Part shown: piece by piece, positions 8,864 to 16,762 of the stretch | How the letters are laid out: the number at the start of each line of letters is the position of its first letter | Numbering within the stretch: position 1 is the first letter of the stretch | Origin: Bacteroides neonati | GTDB lineage: Bacteria; Bacteroidota; Bacteroidia; Bacteroidales; Bacteroidaceae | Direction: 5' to 3' | Length of the DNA: 64,000 nucleotides | Assembly (NCBI RefSeq): GCF_000499785.1 | Contig: NZ_HG726021.1 | Coordinates: 126,717-190,716, forward strand | Made by a program: the position numbers and the translations under genes | Notes under the pieces: generated by a model | What the model saw: only the letters and a program-made list of their open reading frames with translations | Databases searched by the model: none | What the model was told of the DNA's origin: nothing

Positions 8864-8936
8864 AATAATACCTCTGTTGGCGCAGAGGTTTATTTAAAAC
8901 TCGGTGATGCCGAGCGTTTAACTTAATAAAATTTTA
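8864..8936 (+). promoter_or_regulatory. Structured 5' leader with two hairpins
   Basis: The roughly 75-nt leader between the promoter and ATG 8937 contains two perfect GC-rich stems: CCTCTG (8871-8876) with CAGAGG (8883-8888), and CTCGG (8900-8904) with CCGAG (8910-8914). Neither is followed by a U-run, so they are not ordinary terminators. They are followed by an A/T-rich stretch leading to the start codon. This may be a translational control element or a mRNA stabiliser. The structures are seen in the sequence; the role is inference. Confidence 0.5.
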
Positions 8937-9554
8937 ATGGGCACAAATTTAATGAATGTGGCTGATCCAGCCAAACGATTGCGTATAATAAACGCAAAAG
9001 AATGTGAAAATGATCTTCGAGAGTATCTACATCGGCTATTTGAAGCTTTTTATGATGCTGTGCGTAACTATGAAACCGAAATAGTTTTAACCCCATTTTC
9101 TGCAAGATGCAGGGGGTTTGAGGCGTCTTATTTCAATTCGAAAATGCTTCAGAGTGTTCAGTCTCATTTCAAGGATGGTTGGACGTTTGGAAAATATAAA
9201 AGATTCATGCTTAGAATAAATGGTTATATTGTGCTTTTTAAAAAATTGAATAGTAAGAATATGCCAATGAATATTACAACACGTTTTTCGTCATCTATAC
9301 AAAACCAAGAACCGGGGAATTTGTTTGATATGTATGATAATGGCACAGAGCCAATTTTGTTCTTTGGCTACAATAAGAGTAAACTTGGAGATATAATTAA
9401 TCCTAAACTGGTTTATATCGATGAGAACAAAGTTAAATGGATAATTTCAGAACACGATATTTCTACTACCAAGAAAGTATTAGATGTTCAACCAGCAGTT
9501 GCCACTCTTTCTGTTCGCCAAAACACAAAAAAGAAAGATGGTACTAATAACTAA
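8937..9554 (+). CDS. Unknown protein paired with XRE-ImmA/IrrE gene
   Basis: 205 residues, soluble, mixed alpha/beta, with a basic tail (TKKKDGTNN). No catalytic motif is recognised. It lies 51 bases before the XRE-ImmA/IrrE gene on the same strand, behind its own promoter and structured leader, and the two probably form one operon. Pairs of an unknown protein with an HTH-plus-ImmA/IrrE metallopeptidase are known in toxin-antitoxin and anti-phage systems such as RosmerTA. Whether this pair belongs there cannot be decided from sequence alone. It could be the effector or the peptidase target. Confidence 0.75.
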   Translation: MGTNLMNVADPAKRLRIINAKECENDLREYLHRLFEAFYDAVRNYETEIVLTPFSARCRGFEASYFNSKMLQSVQSHFKDGWTFGKYKRFMLRINGYIVLFKKLNSKNMPMNITTRFSSSIQNQEPGNLFDMYDNGTEPILFFGYNKSKLGDIINPKLVYIDENKVKWIISEHDISTTKKVLDVQPAVATLSVRQNTKKKDGTNN

Positions 9555-9605
9555 TTAAATACGCAGGCATCACCGTTTTTATATTTTAAATAACATACTA
9601 CGATT

Positions 9606-10667
9606 ATGACGATCAATTACAAGCAATTAACTTTTGTTCGTGAATATAGAGGATATTCGCAAACTGAATTAGCCTCCAAAATAGCTGGATTGTCCCAATC
9701 TAATTTGTCTAAATTCGAGAAGGGACTTGGTCCCTTATCTTCTGATGTAATGAGTAAGGTGATTGACTTCCTAGGATTTCCAGAAGGATTCTACGAGAGG
9801 AGTATATCAAATAAAGCAGAAAATGCTCATTATCGCAGAAAATCTGGAATGACAAAAAGAGAACGCTCAGACGTTGAGTATTCAAATAAGCTTATAGGTT
9901 ATATTGTTGATCGAATGTCCGAGTCTATTGAATTTCCTGATATGTCTATTAGAATGATCGATATCGAGGAGGGATTTACACCTGAATATGTGGCTCAGCA
10001 CACACGTAAATATCTTGGCTTAAAGGATGATCCGGTGAGAGATATAATAACACTATTAGAAAGGAATGGAGTTATAATTATTGAATTAGATCTAGATGTT
10101 GATTTATTTGATGGTGTTTCTTTCATGACAGATAATGGGTACTATATAATAGTAGTCAATAAAAATTTCAGTAATGACCATAAACGATTTACTCTGGCAC
10201 ATGAACTAGGGCACTTAATTATGCATACATCAAATGATTTTTTAATACCTGATTATAGAGACAAAGAAGAAGAAGCAAATAGGTTTGCTTCAGAGTTTCT
10301 TATGCCGTCTGATGTTATTACTAACTCGTTACGGGGGTTAAAACTTCAGTATTTAGTTGAATTAAAAAGATATTGGTTAACATCTATGGCTTCGATTGTA
10401 CGTAGAGCAAAAGATTTAAAGTGTATTACTAATGATAAATACAAATACTTTAGTATAGAATTGAGTAGAAGAGGATATAGAAAGAACGAACCTGTAAGCG
10501 TATATATAGATGTTCCAAATCTTTATTATGAAGCATATAGACTTCATAAAGATGAACTAGAGTACTCGAACCAAGAGATGGCATCAGCATTTAATTTGCC
10601 TATTGATGTTCTTACTAAGTTCTGCTGTCCGACAAAGGCTAATTTAAAACTGAAATTAAGTATATAA
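9606..10667 (+). CDS. XRE-family regulator with ImmA/IrrE metallopeptidase domain
   Basis: 353 residues. Residues 1-60 form a helix-turn-helix (GYSQTELASKIAGLSQSNLSKFEKG). The zinc metallopeptidase motif HELGH lies at about residues 199-203 (TLAHELGHLIMH), with the downstream EEEANRFASEFLMP helix that carries the third ligand in this family. Proteins of this build bind DNA and cleave a partner repressor or regulate a toxin; in ICEBs1, ImmA cleaves ImmR. The catalytic residues are intact. The substrate is unknown; the upstream 205-residue protein is the obvious candidate partner. Confidence 0.88.
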   Translation: MTINYKQLTFVREYRGYSQTELASKIAGLSQSNLSKFEKGLGPLSSDVMSKVIDFLGFPEGFYERSISNKAENAHYRRKSGMTKRERSDVEYSNKLIGYIVDRMSESIEFPDMSIRMIDIEEGFTPEYVAQHTRKYLGLKDDPVRDIITLLERNGVIIIELDLDVDLFDGVSFMTDNGYYIIVVNKNFSNDHKRFTLAHELGHLIMHTSNDFLIPDYRDKEEEANRFASEFLMPSDVITNSLRGLKLQYLVELKRYWLTSMASIVRRAKDLKCITNDKYKYFSIELSRRGYRKNEPVSVYIDVPNLYYEAYRLHKDELEYSNQEMASAFNLPIDVLTKFCCPTKANLKLKLSI

Positions 10668-10720
10668 TCATTCTTTAGATATTTATTTACTTTGGTTTTC
10701 ATGTAATAATAAAGAATAAA

Positions 10721-10993
10721 ATGGCTAAAATTATTGAGAATTTTGATTATGAAATAGAAGATAAACATGGGGATATGATCCATGTTTCAGCGAGAATTGA
10801 AAAGGATGGTGGTTTGTATTATTGGTCTGTAAGTCATCTAACAAAAATGCAAGATAATGAAAATATTCGTCTTTATTATGCTTCAAAAACGGCTTCCACC
10901 ATTGGAGAGGCTGAGAGGTTGTTGAACTCCTATATAAAGACAATGAGACGCTCAAAGGTTGTTGAGCCTAACGAATACTATAATATGAAATAA
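10721..10993 (+). CDS. Small unknown protein, last gene of first cargo cassette
   Basis: 90 residues, soluble and charged (MAKIIENFDYEIEDKHGDM...). It resembles small Bacteroidales phage proteins of unknown function. It lies 53 bases after the ImmA/IrrE gene and ends just before the terminator at 11013-11040, so it may be co-transcribed with the pair. No function is assigned. Confidence 0.6.
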   Translation: MAKIIENFDYEIEDKHGDMIHVSARIEKDGGLYYWSVSHLTKMQDNENIRLYYASKTASTIGEAERLLNSYIKTMRRSKVVEPNEYYNMK

Positions 10994-11012
10994 TAAAGTG
11001 GCTTGTCCTTTC

Positions 11013-11040
11013 GCCCCGTTTACCAACGGGGCTTTCTTTT
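11013..11040 (+). terminator. Intrinsic terminator, cargo cassette 1
   Basis: GCCCCGTT (11013-11020), loop TACC, AACGGGGC (11025-11032), then TTTCTTTT. It is nearly the same sequence as the terminator at 12591-12618. Confidence 0.85.
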
Positions 11041-11103
11041 GCTCAATAAAGAGTATTTTTTACATTTATTGCTTTTCTAAACAATGCATTTGAGAGAAAT
11101 GTA

Positions 11104-11111
11104 TATATTTG
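11104..11111 (+). promoter_or_regulatory. Promoter -7 box of the HEPN-like gene
   Basis: TATATTTG matches TAnnTTTG. Because transcription would begin near 11118, the in-frame ATG at 11084 is upstream of the RNA start and ATG 11138 is the likely start codon. Confidence 0.55.
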
Positions 11112-11137
11112 TGGAATTAATTAAGATAACACTAATA

Positions 11138-11743
11138 ATGCCGAAAAAACTACGTACTACACCAATTTATATCGCTCCGGATATAATTGGCTATCTTGAT
11201 GAAAATAGCTCAGCTATTGTCAAGGATGAAAGAAATGAAAACAGGATATTGAATGTATCTAATATTTGTGACAAAATTGAAATATATGAAAGGCAAGTCA
11301 AAGAATGGTTTTTGCTTCCCGCGGAGAAAATGCTTAACGGAGAAGGATATAATGGAAATTTTGCCGCTTTAATGATTTGTCTATCTTATATTGAGGGTGT
11401 TGAGCAATATGTAAGAGGAGAACGGAGCCGTGGTTCTAGTAAACTGTTTTTTACTACTGGAATGAAAAGGATAACTCAAGGTAGATTCCGCAATTCTAAA
11501 TTAGAGGAGCTTTACGATGAAGCTCGGTGCGGGTTGTTCCATGATGGAATGACAAGAAAGCGGATGATTCTTGATAATGACCTTAATCAGTCAATTGAAT
11601 TTACAGACGACTCTATAAAAATAAATCCAAGGCGACTTTTCGAGGAGATAAAAAGTGATTTTGATAATTATTTGGATAAGCTAAGACGTGAAGAAAATAA
11701 TGAATATAGACGGAATTTTGATAACTTATATACACTCATTTGA
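11138..11743 (+). CDS. HEPN-like protein, candidate RNase or toxin
   Basis: 201 residues from ATG 11138; the longer frame from 11084 is disfavoured by the promoter. Mostly helical. The segment YDEARCGLFHDGMTRKRM contains R-x4-H, the catalytic pattern of HEPN ribonucleases, in a helical setting typical of that fold (a helix with tyrosine and acidic residues before the Arg). Stand-alone HEPN proteins act as toxins, abortive-infection effectors or partners of nucleotidyltransferases. No MNT antitoxin is adjacent. It is a single-gene cassette between two terminator/promoter segments. HEPN membership is inferred from the motif only. Confidence 0.6.
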   Translation: MPKKLRTTPIYIAPDIIGYLDENSSAIVKDERNENRILNVSNICDKIEIYERQVKEWFLLPAEKMLNGEGYNGNFAALMICLSYIEGVEQYVRGERSRGSSKLFFTTGMKRITQGRFRNSKLEELYDEARCGLFHDGMTRKRMILDNDLNQSIEFTDDSIKINPRRLFEEIKSDFDNYLDKLRREENNEYRRNFDNLYTLI

Positions 11744-11810
11744 GGCATATATTAGAATTTACACATTCGTTTTATAGCATTTATCGGCCTCAATTTTAGC
11801 CAACCGCTTA

Positions 11811-11876
11811 CTTTTGCTCCGCCTCCTCGGAAGTGGGTTCCCAATTTTGATTATTCACCGCTTATTTGTAAGTTTG
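11811..11876 (+). promoter_or_regulatory. Duplicated promoter segment, copy A
   Basis: TTTG (11846-11849), 19 bases, TAAGTTTG (11869-11876), giving a full-consensus Bacteroidetes promoter for the gene at 11900. The whole 66-base segment is about 84 percent identical by hand count to 17007-17072, including sequence well upstream of the -33 box. Confidence 0.8.
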
Positions 11877-11899
11877 CATCATAACTTTAATTTTAGATT

Positions 11900-12553
11900 A
11901 TGGAATCAAAGACAATTGGATCAGTTGAGTTCACCAATTATATGGAGGAGCTTATAAAAAACGGAGTTGATGAAATAGTCGAGAATAAAAAAGAAAATTA
12001 TACTTTTTTAATTGGCAACTATTGGTATAATATAAAATGCCAAGAATGTAGTTATGGGTATAGGTTCTATGTAAAATTGGCACGGGGAATTAATATAAGC
12101 TCTATGGATGAGACTGTGTTCATATCTCCGCAATATTCAAACTCAGAGAAGAAAAAATTCAAAGGACTTTTTGATTGCATAGAAATACAATATATCAAAC
12201 ATAAAATTTTTGATAATGAAAAAATAGCTCGATACTTTAAAAACTACATTCAGTTAATTGAAAGATGTACTCAAATACTAAGGCTGACAGAAAATGTATT
12301 TATTGTCTATATTGATGATATTAAATATAGTTTTGAAAGGAGTGAAAAATACATATCAAAAGATTGTCCAGTCCAAATAAATCTGCTCATAAACAGATAT
12401 ATAGACGGGAGATCCGAGAAGATTTATGAAAAAATGGATTATAGAAAGAACGAAGCAATATTTTCTGTCTTGAATGCAGTATATTATTTGAATCAGACTG
12501 AAAGAGATTTGGAAATAAGGAATGATATAAATGCTATTTTGAATTTGAAATAA
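11900..12553 (+). CDS. Unknown cargo protein
   Basis: 217 residues, soluble, rich in Lys, Ile, Tyr and Asn, with a low-GC codon bias stronger than in the tail genes. No signal, membrane segment or known motif is seen. It has its own consensus promoter 24 bases upstream of the ATG and a terminator after it, so it is an independent cassette. The neighbours are defence-like genes, so a defence or anti-defence role is possible, but nothing in the protein shows it. Confidence 0.7.
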   Translation: MESKTIGSVEFTNYMEELIKNGVDEIVENKKENYTFLIGNYWYNIKCQECSYGYRFYVKLARGINISSMDETVFISPQYSNSEKKKFKGLFDCIEIQYIKHKIFDNEKIARYFKNYIQLIERCTQILRLTENVFIVYIDDIKYSFERSEKYISKDCPVQINLLINRYIDGRSEKIYEKMDYRKNEAIFSVLNAVYYLNQTERDLEIRNDINAILNLK

Positions 12554-12590
12554 ATAATAGTATTTTCTTTATAAACCCATATCCACCCTC

Positions 12591-12618
12591 GCCCCGTCTA
12601 CCAACGGGCCTTTCTTTT
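12591..12618 (+). terminator. Intrinsic terminator, cargo cassette 3
   Basis: CCCGT (12593-12597), loop, ACGGG (12604-12608), then TTTCTTTT. It aligns with 11013-11040 over about 30 bases with few differences. Confidence 0.75.
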
Positions 12619-12636
12619 GCCTTTCATTTTTTTGTT

Positions 12637-12650
12637 ATGTTATGCAACAT
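12637..12650. repeat. Small inverted repeat before the putAbiC cassette
   Basis: ATGTT (12637-12641), ATGC, AACAT (12646-12650), with a further ATGTT at 12654. Possible regulator site in the 200-base gap 12554-12757, which otherwise holds only the terminator and A/T-rich leader sequence. Confidence 0.3.
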
Positions 12651-12757
12651 ACAATGTTAAGAGTTTATTGTTTCTTCCTATTTTTACCTAATGAAAAATA
12701 ATTAGCTAAATTAAAATTTTTCACTCAAAGTATTTTATCTCAATAAAACTAATAAAT

Positions 12758-13072
12758 ATGGCAACTATACATTTTTCGGTAGAAAAGCTATTAGATGATT
12801 ACGCTGAAATAGTTATAAAATCCCTGCCTGATAAGTTTGATTCACATAAGTTCATATTTAAGTTGATGGAGCAGCAAGAAAAAGAATATATAAAAACATT
12901 GTTTGAATTTATAGGTTGTGATAGTGGTGTTTTTAGAGAATTTCACCGACATATAGGCGTGTATCTTAGTGAGCACCAAGCAATCCTTAAAATTAATAAA
13001 GTAGATATAAGCCATAGTATGAATGTCAAAGGTTACGAGTCCGACAACGCTTTGTGGAAAAAAAAATCATAG
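12758..13072 (+). CDS. Small partner of the putAbiC-like gene
   Basis: 104 residues, soluble, helical at the start (FSVEKLLDDYAEIVIKSLPDKFDSHKFIFKLM). No known family is recognised. It ends 11 bases before ATG 13084 of the putAbiC-like membrane protein, so the two are almost certainly co-transcribed. A small gene directly before a membrane effector could be its regulator or antitoxin; this is inference from arrangement. Confidence 0.7.
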   Translation: MATIHFSVEKLLDDYAEIVIKSLPDKFDSHKFIFKLMEQQEKEYIKTLFEFIGCDSGVFREFHRHIGVYLSEHQAILKINKVDISHSMNVKGYESDNALWKKKS

Positions 13073-13083
13073 ATTCATATATT

Positions 13084-14175
13084 ATGTCAAAGATAAAGAA
13101 ATATGTAAAGGATTGGCTCTTTTGGGTAACTGCTATCTTAGTGTTAATTATAATAGTCATTCTGGTCCCTTATTATATTCAAAATTGTGGGAAGATCGAC
13201 TGGGACGAATTTGGAAGTTTATTAGGGGCGATTGCGGGATTGATAACATTTGCTGGAGTTCTTTTTACATTGAGACAAAATAAACAGCAATCCCTTGACA
13301 GCGAGGAAAGGTCTGTCTTTTTTGAATTGCTTAAAATTTTCATTTCATACCGGGATGCTTTGCGGGTAAAAAGAGTTGATTGGATATACAATGAAAAACA
13401 ATCTAAATGGATAATAACTCCATACGATGAGTTTTGTACTCCAGAAAAAACTTACAGACAGATATATCTTGAATTATACCACACATTTTATTTAGAAATA
13501 AAAAGGTCAATTCCCAAGAACTTCACTCAGAAGGAGTTGGGAAAGAAAGTTATTCCTGAAAATGCGACTGAAATAGAACGGTTTATGAATTGGGACTATG
13601 TGACACAGGCTATTGAAGATATTTATTTGGAAGACGATTGGGGCGCAGGGAGAAAAGCAAGTGTTAAGACGGTCCCAATAAATTTGAATGTTTACGACTA
13701 TATTTGTCTCAGAGTAATAAATCTGTATATTGAGCAAGGTAACTTCAACCCCATAACTGAAGCCTGTACCAAAGCTGCTGACCACTGCTTTGCCCCATAT
13801 AAAAATCAACTTGGCGCATATTTCAGGAACGCTTACTATATCTTGGATATGGCTTCGGAATTTAATTCGCCAAAGAGCTATTCGAAGATATTCCGGGCGC
13901 AACTGTCAAAAGACGAACTTGTACTTCTATTTTTCAATTCATTCAGTTCGTTATCAACTCCCAAGACACGAGAATTGTACCTGAACGCCGACTTATTCAA
14001 TAATCTTGAGTTAAAGGATGTGCGGTTGAAAGAGGGAGTAAATGACGAGCTTGTATCTCGAATGGAATATATGCAATTTCCATCCACTTTGTTTCAAATG
14101 GTGGGTAAGCTTGAATATGTATCACATGATTTTCTTAAAAAGCTATACGATTCGATTCAGGTAAAAAACGTATAG
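13084..14175 (+). CDS. putAbiC-like abortive-infection membrane protein
   Basis: 363 residues from ATG 13084 (MSKIKKYVKDW). A start at 13054 would overlap the upstream gene. Two N-terminal transmembrane segments lie at about 11-34 (LFWVTAILVLIIIVILVPYY) and 42-62 (FGSLLGAIAGLITFAGVLFTL), with a large cytosolic domain after LRQNKQQSLDSEERSVFFELL. This architecture and the TLRQNKQQ / RSVFFELL words match the putative abortive phage infection family (putAbiC). The family is linked to phage resistance by annotation; its mechanism is not established. It shares an operon with the gene at 12758. Confidence 0.8.
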   Translation: MSKIKKYVKDWLFWVTAILVLIIIVILVPYYIQNCGKIDWDEFGSLLGAIAGLITFAGVLFTLRQNKQQSLDSEERSVFFELLKIFISYRDALRVKRVDWIYNEKQSKWIITPYDEFCTPEKTYRQIYLELYHTFYLEIKRSIPKNFTQKELGKKVIPENATEIERFMNWDYVTQAIEDIYLEDDWGAGRKASVKTVPINLNVYDYICLRVINLYIEQGNFNPITEACTKAADHCFAPYKNQLGAYFRNAYYILDMASEFNSPKSYSKIFRAQLSKDELVLLFFNSFSSLSTPKTRELYLNADLFNNLELKDVRLKEGVNDELVSRMEYMQFPSTLFQMVGKLEYVSHDFLKKLYDSIQVKNV

Positions 14176-14303
14176 AATGTAATAAATAATTTTTAGATAG
14201 ATTTAAATACTGCTTGATAAACGGTGTTTTTCACTTTACTTCTCTTTCAATGGTGGGGCTTTCGTTTTTATGCAAAAAATGTAAAATGTCTTTTGTTATT
14301 TTG

Positions 14304-14311
14304 TACATTTG
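14304..14311 (+). promoter_or_regulatory. Promoter -7 box before AbiH gene
   Basis: TACATTTG matches TAnnTTTG; no clear -33 box. The 203-base gap 14176-14378 also holds GGGGCTTTCGTTTTT (14256-14270), which resembles the 3' half of the cassette terminators but lacks a convincing partner arm. Confidence 0.45.
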
Positions 14312-14378
14312 CACGTCTCAAATCAAATTGCACATAAAATAATGTCATGGGAGACTATTTTTTAACATTAATAATATT

Positions 14379-15416
14379 ATGGGAAAAACTACTTTGTATA
14401 TTATCGGTAATGGCTTTGATAGGGCACACAACCTACCAACAAGTTATATTTGTTTTTACAACTATCTTAAAGGTCATCATAATAATATGTTTATATCTAA
14501 TCTTAATGATATATTCCCAGAATTAGATGATAACAAGGAGAATTGGCATCACTTTGAAGCTCAATTATCCAATTTTATAGTTGATTCTGACATAAATGAT
14601 GGAATAAAAGATGATCTAAAAACTTTAGAATATTACGACGAAGGCTTTGATGATTATGAATTAGTTCCAACTTTTATTGACGCCCATCTGAAAAAATACA
14701 ATGACACGATTGTGATTTTACGCCAAAAGTTTAGAGATTGGATAACCGACGTGATGATAGAGAATAGTACACCTATTTATAAATTTGCCGATAATTCTAT
14801 TTTTCTAAACTTCAATTATACTCTCACTCTTGAAATATTATACGGTATTAGCGAAAGTAAAGTCCACCATATACATGGAAAGGTGGGCGATAAAGAACTA
14901 ATAATTGGTCATTCATGGGATTATAATGTAACTGTAGATTCAATCGAAGGACGATTTATCGAGACGCCCGATGGTGAAGTTTTAGATACTTTAGAAGAAG
15001 TAATAATTGAAAAATCAGAAGCAAAACAAATAATACAGCAGTACGATTCATCTGAATCGAATAAAAGAATTTTCAACGAATTCCGTCATAAAATTATATC
15101 ACCACTTCAGAAAAATTGCTCTGACATCATAGAATCGTCTAATTTTTTTAATAAATTGGAAAATCTTAAAATTAAAGAGATCTACGTATTAGGTCACTCT
15201 CTTTCAGAGGTAGATATGCCGTATTTTCATGAACTAAATGAATCTGTTTCATCGGAATGCTTATGGAATATTGTGTATTATGCAGATGATAAAGATCGGA
15301 ATAGGAATGCTGCAATATCTGCAATGAAGGTAATGGGAATTGATGAAGAACGGTATAGATTGTTAACTTGGGATGAGTATGAGAGTCATGCCGGTATCCA
15401 TAATACCGCTAAGTGA
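14379..15416 (+). CDS. AbiH-family abortive-infection protein
   Basis: 345 residues. The N-terminus TLYIIGNGFDRAHNLPTSY is the hallmark of the AbiH family, a nucleotide-binding-like loop with GNGFD. The C-terminal KEIYVLGHSLSEVDMPYF is also typical, and the length fits. AbiH from lactococcal plasmids blocks phage growth by an abortive mechanism that is not well defined. It is a single-gene cassette with a strong terminator behind it. It may protect the lysogen against competing phages. Confidence 0.9.
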   Translation: MGKTTLYIIGNGFDRAHNLPTSYICFYNYLKGHHNNMFISNLNDIFPELDDNKENWHHFEAQLSNFIVDSDINDGIKDDLKTLEYYDEGFDDYELVPTFIDAHLKKYNDTIVILRQKFRDWITDVMIENSTPIYKFADNSIFLNFNYTLTLEILYGISESKVHHIHGKVGDKELIIGHSWDYNVTVDSIEGRFIETPDGEVLDTLEEVIIEKSEAKQIIQQYDSSESNKRIFNEFRHKIISPLQKNCSDIIESSNFFNKLENLKIKEIYVLGHSLSEVDMPYFHELNESVSSECLWNIVYYADDKDRNRNAAISAMKVMGIDEERYRLLTWDEYESHAGIHNTAK

Positions 15417-15458
15417 CAATATATTTCATCGCAGTAGTTTGTTAAAAGCTCAGTTATT

Positions 15459-15490
15459 CCTACTCCTCTGGGAGTGGGGCTTTCTTTTTT
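15459..15490 (+). terminator. Intrinsic terminator after AbiH
   Basis: CCTACTCC, loop TCTG, GGAGTGGG (ending about 15478, one G-U pair), then GCTTTCTTTTTTC. The GGGGCTTTCTTTT end is shared with the terminators at 11013 and, with changes, 12591. Confidence 0.8.
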
Positions 15491-15558
15491 CTTCAAAATG
15501 TCAAAATTTCTCTCTCGATTTCGTGCGTTTGCTAATTATTATCATACAATTAAATACA

Positions 15559-15738
15559 ATGGAAGCAAAAACGTTACAATCATTTTTGATTGCTTTAACT
15601 AAACCAGAACATATCAGAGTTACGCATGCTCATAGATCGAATATTGGAAACCTTATATTTGAAGAAGGTGAGTATGTTGGATGTGAAGAGCTTATTGATT
15701 TAAATAAAGACATATCGTTACTCTCTGAAGGTGATTAG
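15559..15738 (+). CDS. Small unknown protein ending at an in-frame TAG
   Basis: 59 residues from ATG 15559; the longer frame from 15373 runs through the terminator and is unlikely. A weak -7 box TGCGTTTG is at 15524-15531. The frame stops at TAG 15736-15738 but stays open for another 63 codons to TAG 15928, with coding-like composition. Either this is a 123-codon gene broken by an amber mutation, or two small genes in the same frame. No known domain is recognised. Confidence 0.5.
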   Translation: MEAKTLQSFLIALTKPEHIRVTHAHRSNIGNLIFEEGEYVGCEELIDLNKDISLLSEGD

Positions 15739-15930
15739 GTAAATATATATAATTTGCTACGTACGGTTTATATTATAGATCGTATTTCAGGGGTAATCAC
15801 GCGTGATGATAAAATCGAGTTAATATTAGGTTTAATTGAACTATATAATGATAATTCAGAAGCCACTAATTCCGCTTTCATGATTGTATATAAAGAGTGG
15901 CTAACTACAAAAAATACTACTTCACTTTAG
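15739..15930 (+). pseudogene. In-frame continuation of the 15559 ORF after TAG
   Basis: 63 sense codons in the same frame after TAG 15736, reading ...LLRTVYIIDRISGVITRDDKIELILGL... The helical, charged pattern looks like real protein. The only internal starts are TTG 15754 and a late ATG. Prophage 1 uses TAG as a normal stop elsewhere (551-553), so general amber recoding is unlikely. A nonsense mutation in a 123-residue gene is the simplest reading. Confidence 0.45.
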
Positions 15931-15977
15931 CATTATTGTAATGAATACTAAAATCTGCTTTTTAAAAACGACATGAT

Positions 15978-16586
15978 ATGCCAATAACTATAAATGAAAT
16001 ACTAAAAAGAACACAGTTATTCCAAGATTTACATAAGGTAAAATGGGGACAAGCTATATCTTCTAAGGAGTCTGGCGTTTATATTATTTCTATGTCTAAC
16101 GACCCATCTGTAAATACAACCATGGAGCGACTTCCTATTTCCATGAATATACTACAATCATGGATCGATAAATTAAGTGGGTTCAAATTGGATAAAGAAT
16201 TTACATTTGATTTAAAAGCAATTATTAATCGTATCTCTATATATTGGCTATCTGATGAGAATATTCTGTATATTGGGAAAGCTACTAACCTGAATACAAG
16301 AGTTAGGCAGTTCTATACAACAAAAATTGGCGAGAAAAAGCCGCACGCTGGTGGGCATTGGCTGAAAATGCTAAGCAATTTGAGTGATTTGTATGTTTAC
16401 TACATTGAATGCGAGGATTCAGAGAGTAAGGAACGAGAATTATTAGACGCATTTAACGCTTCTGCCTCTTTTTCTAAAACGCTAAGATTGAGAGACGGGA
16501 CGATGATTATTCCTTTTGCTAATTTACAAAATTCAGAGAAGAAGAGGAAAAACCATGGTCTGACACACATGACAAGTCCTAAGTAG
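15978..16586 (+). CDS. GIY-YIG nuclease-like protein
   Basis: 202 residues. SGVYIISM (about 34-41) followed by ILYIGKATNLNTRVRQFY (about 96-113) gives the GVY-YIG pair with the downstream Arg (NLxxR) of the GIY-YIG nuclease domain, and a conserved acidic helix follows (CEDSESKERELLDAF). The spacing between GVY and YIG is longer than usual because of an inserted helical segment. The domain cuts DNA in UvrC, homing and restriction enzymes. Here, in a cargo block, a defence or mobile role is possible. The catalytic core looks complete. Confidence 0.75.
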   Translation: MPITINEILKRTQLFQDLHKVKWGQAISSKESGVYIISMSNDPSVNTTMERLPISMNILQSWIDKLSGFKLDKEFTFDLKAIINRISIYWLSDENILYIGKATNLNTRVRQFYTTKIGEKKPHAGGHWLKMLSNLSDLYVYYIECEDSESKERELLDAFNASASFSKTLRLRDGTMIIPFANLQNSEKKRKNHGLTHMTSPK

Positions 16587-16730
16587 TATAGATAACCTTT
16601 TTTCGTTGCTTCAAATATAATATTTACACAGAATCATATCTACCTTGGAAATAAATACTGCCTTCCTGAAAATCTATAACGCTTTCAATAAAATCCTTCA
16701 GTAACGAAATGTAGTGTATTGTCTTTTTCT

Positions 16731-16738
16731 TACCTTTG
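16731..16738 (+). promoter_or_regulatory. Promoter -7 box before DUF2589-like gene
   Basis: TACCTTTG matches TAnnTTTG, 25 bases before ATG 16763. No -33 box at the usual spacing. Confidence 0.5.
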
Positions 16739-16762
16739 CGTAAGAACTAAAGAATTTATACC

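Noticed and set aside
11084..11137. Earlier ATG for the HEPN-like protein
   Set aside because: It lies upstream of the predicted transcription start set by TATATTTG at 11104-11111.
13023..13283. Alternative + frame across the start of the putAbiC-like gene
   Set aside because: It lies inside two well-supported genes in another frame and has no start signal of its own.
15559..15930. Amber (TAG) recoding throughout prophage 1
   Set aside because: TAG ends other clear prophage genes in normal overlaps (for example 551-553), and no suppressor tRNA is visible.
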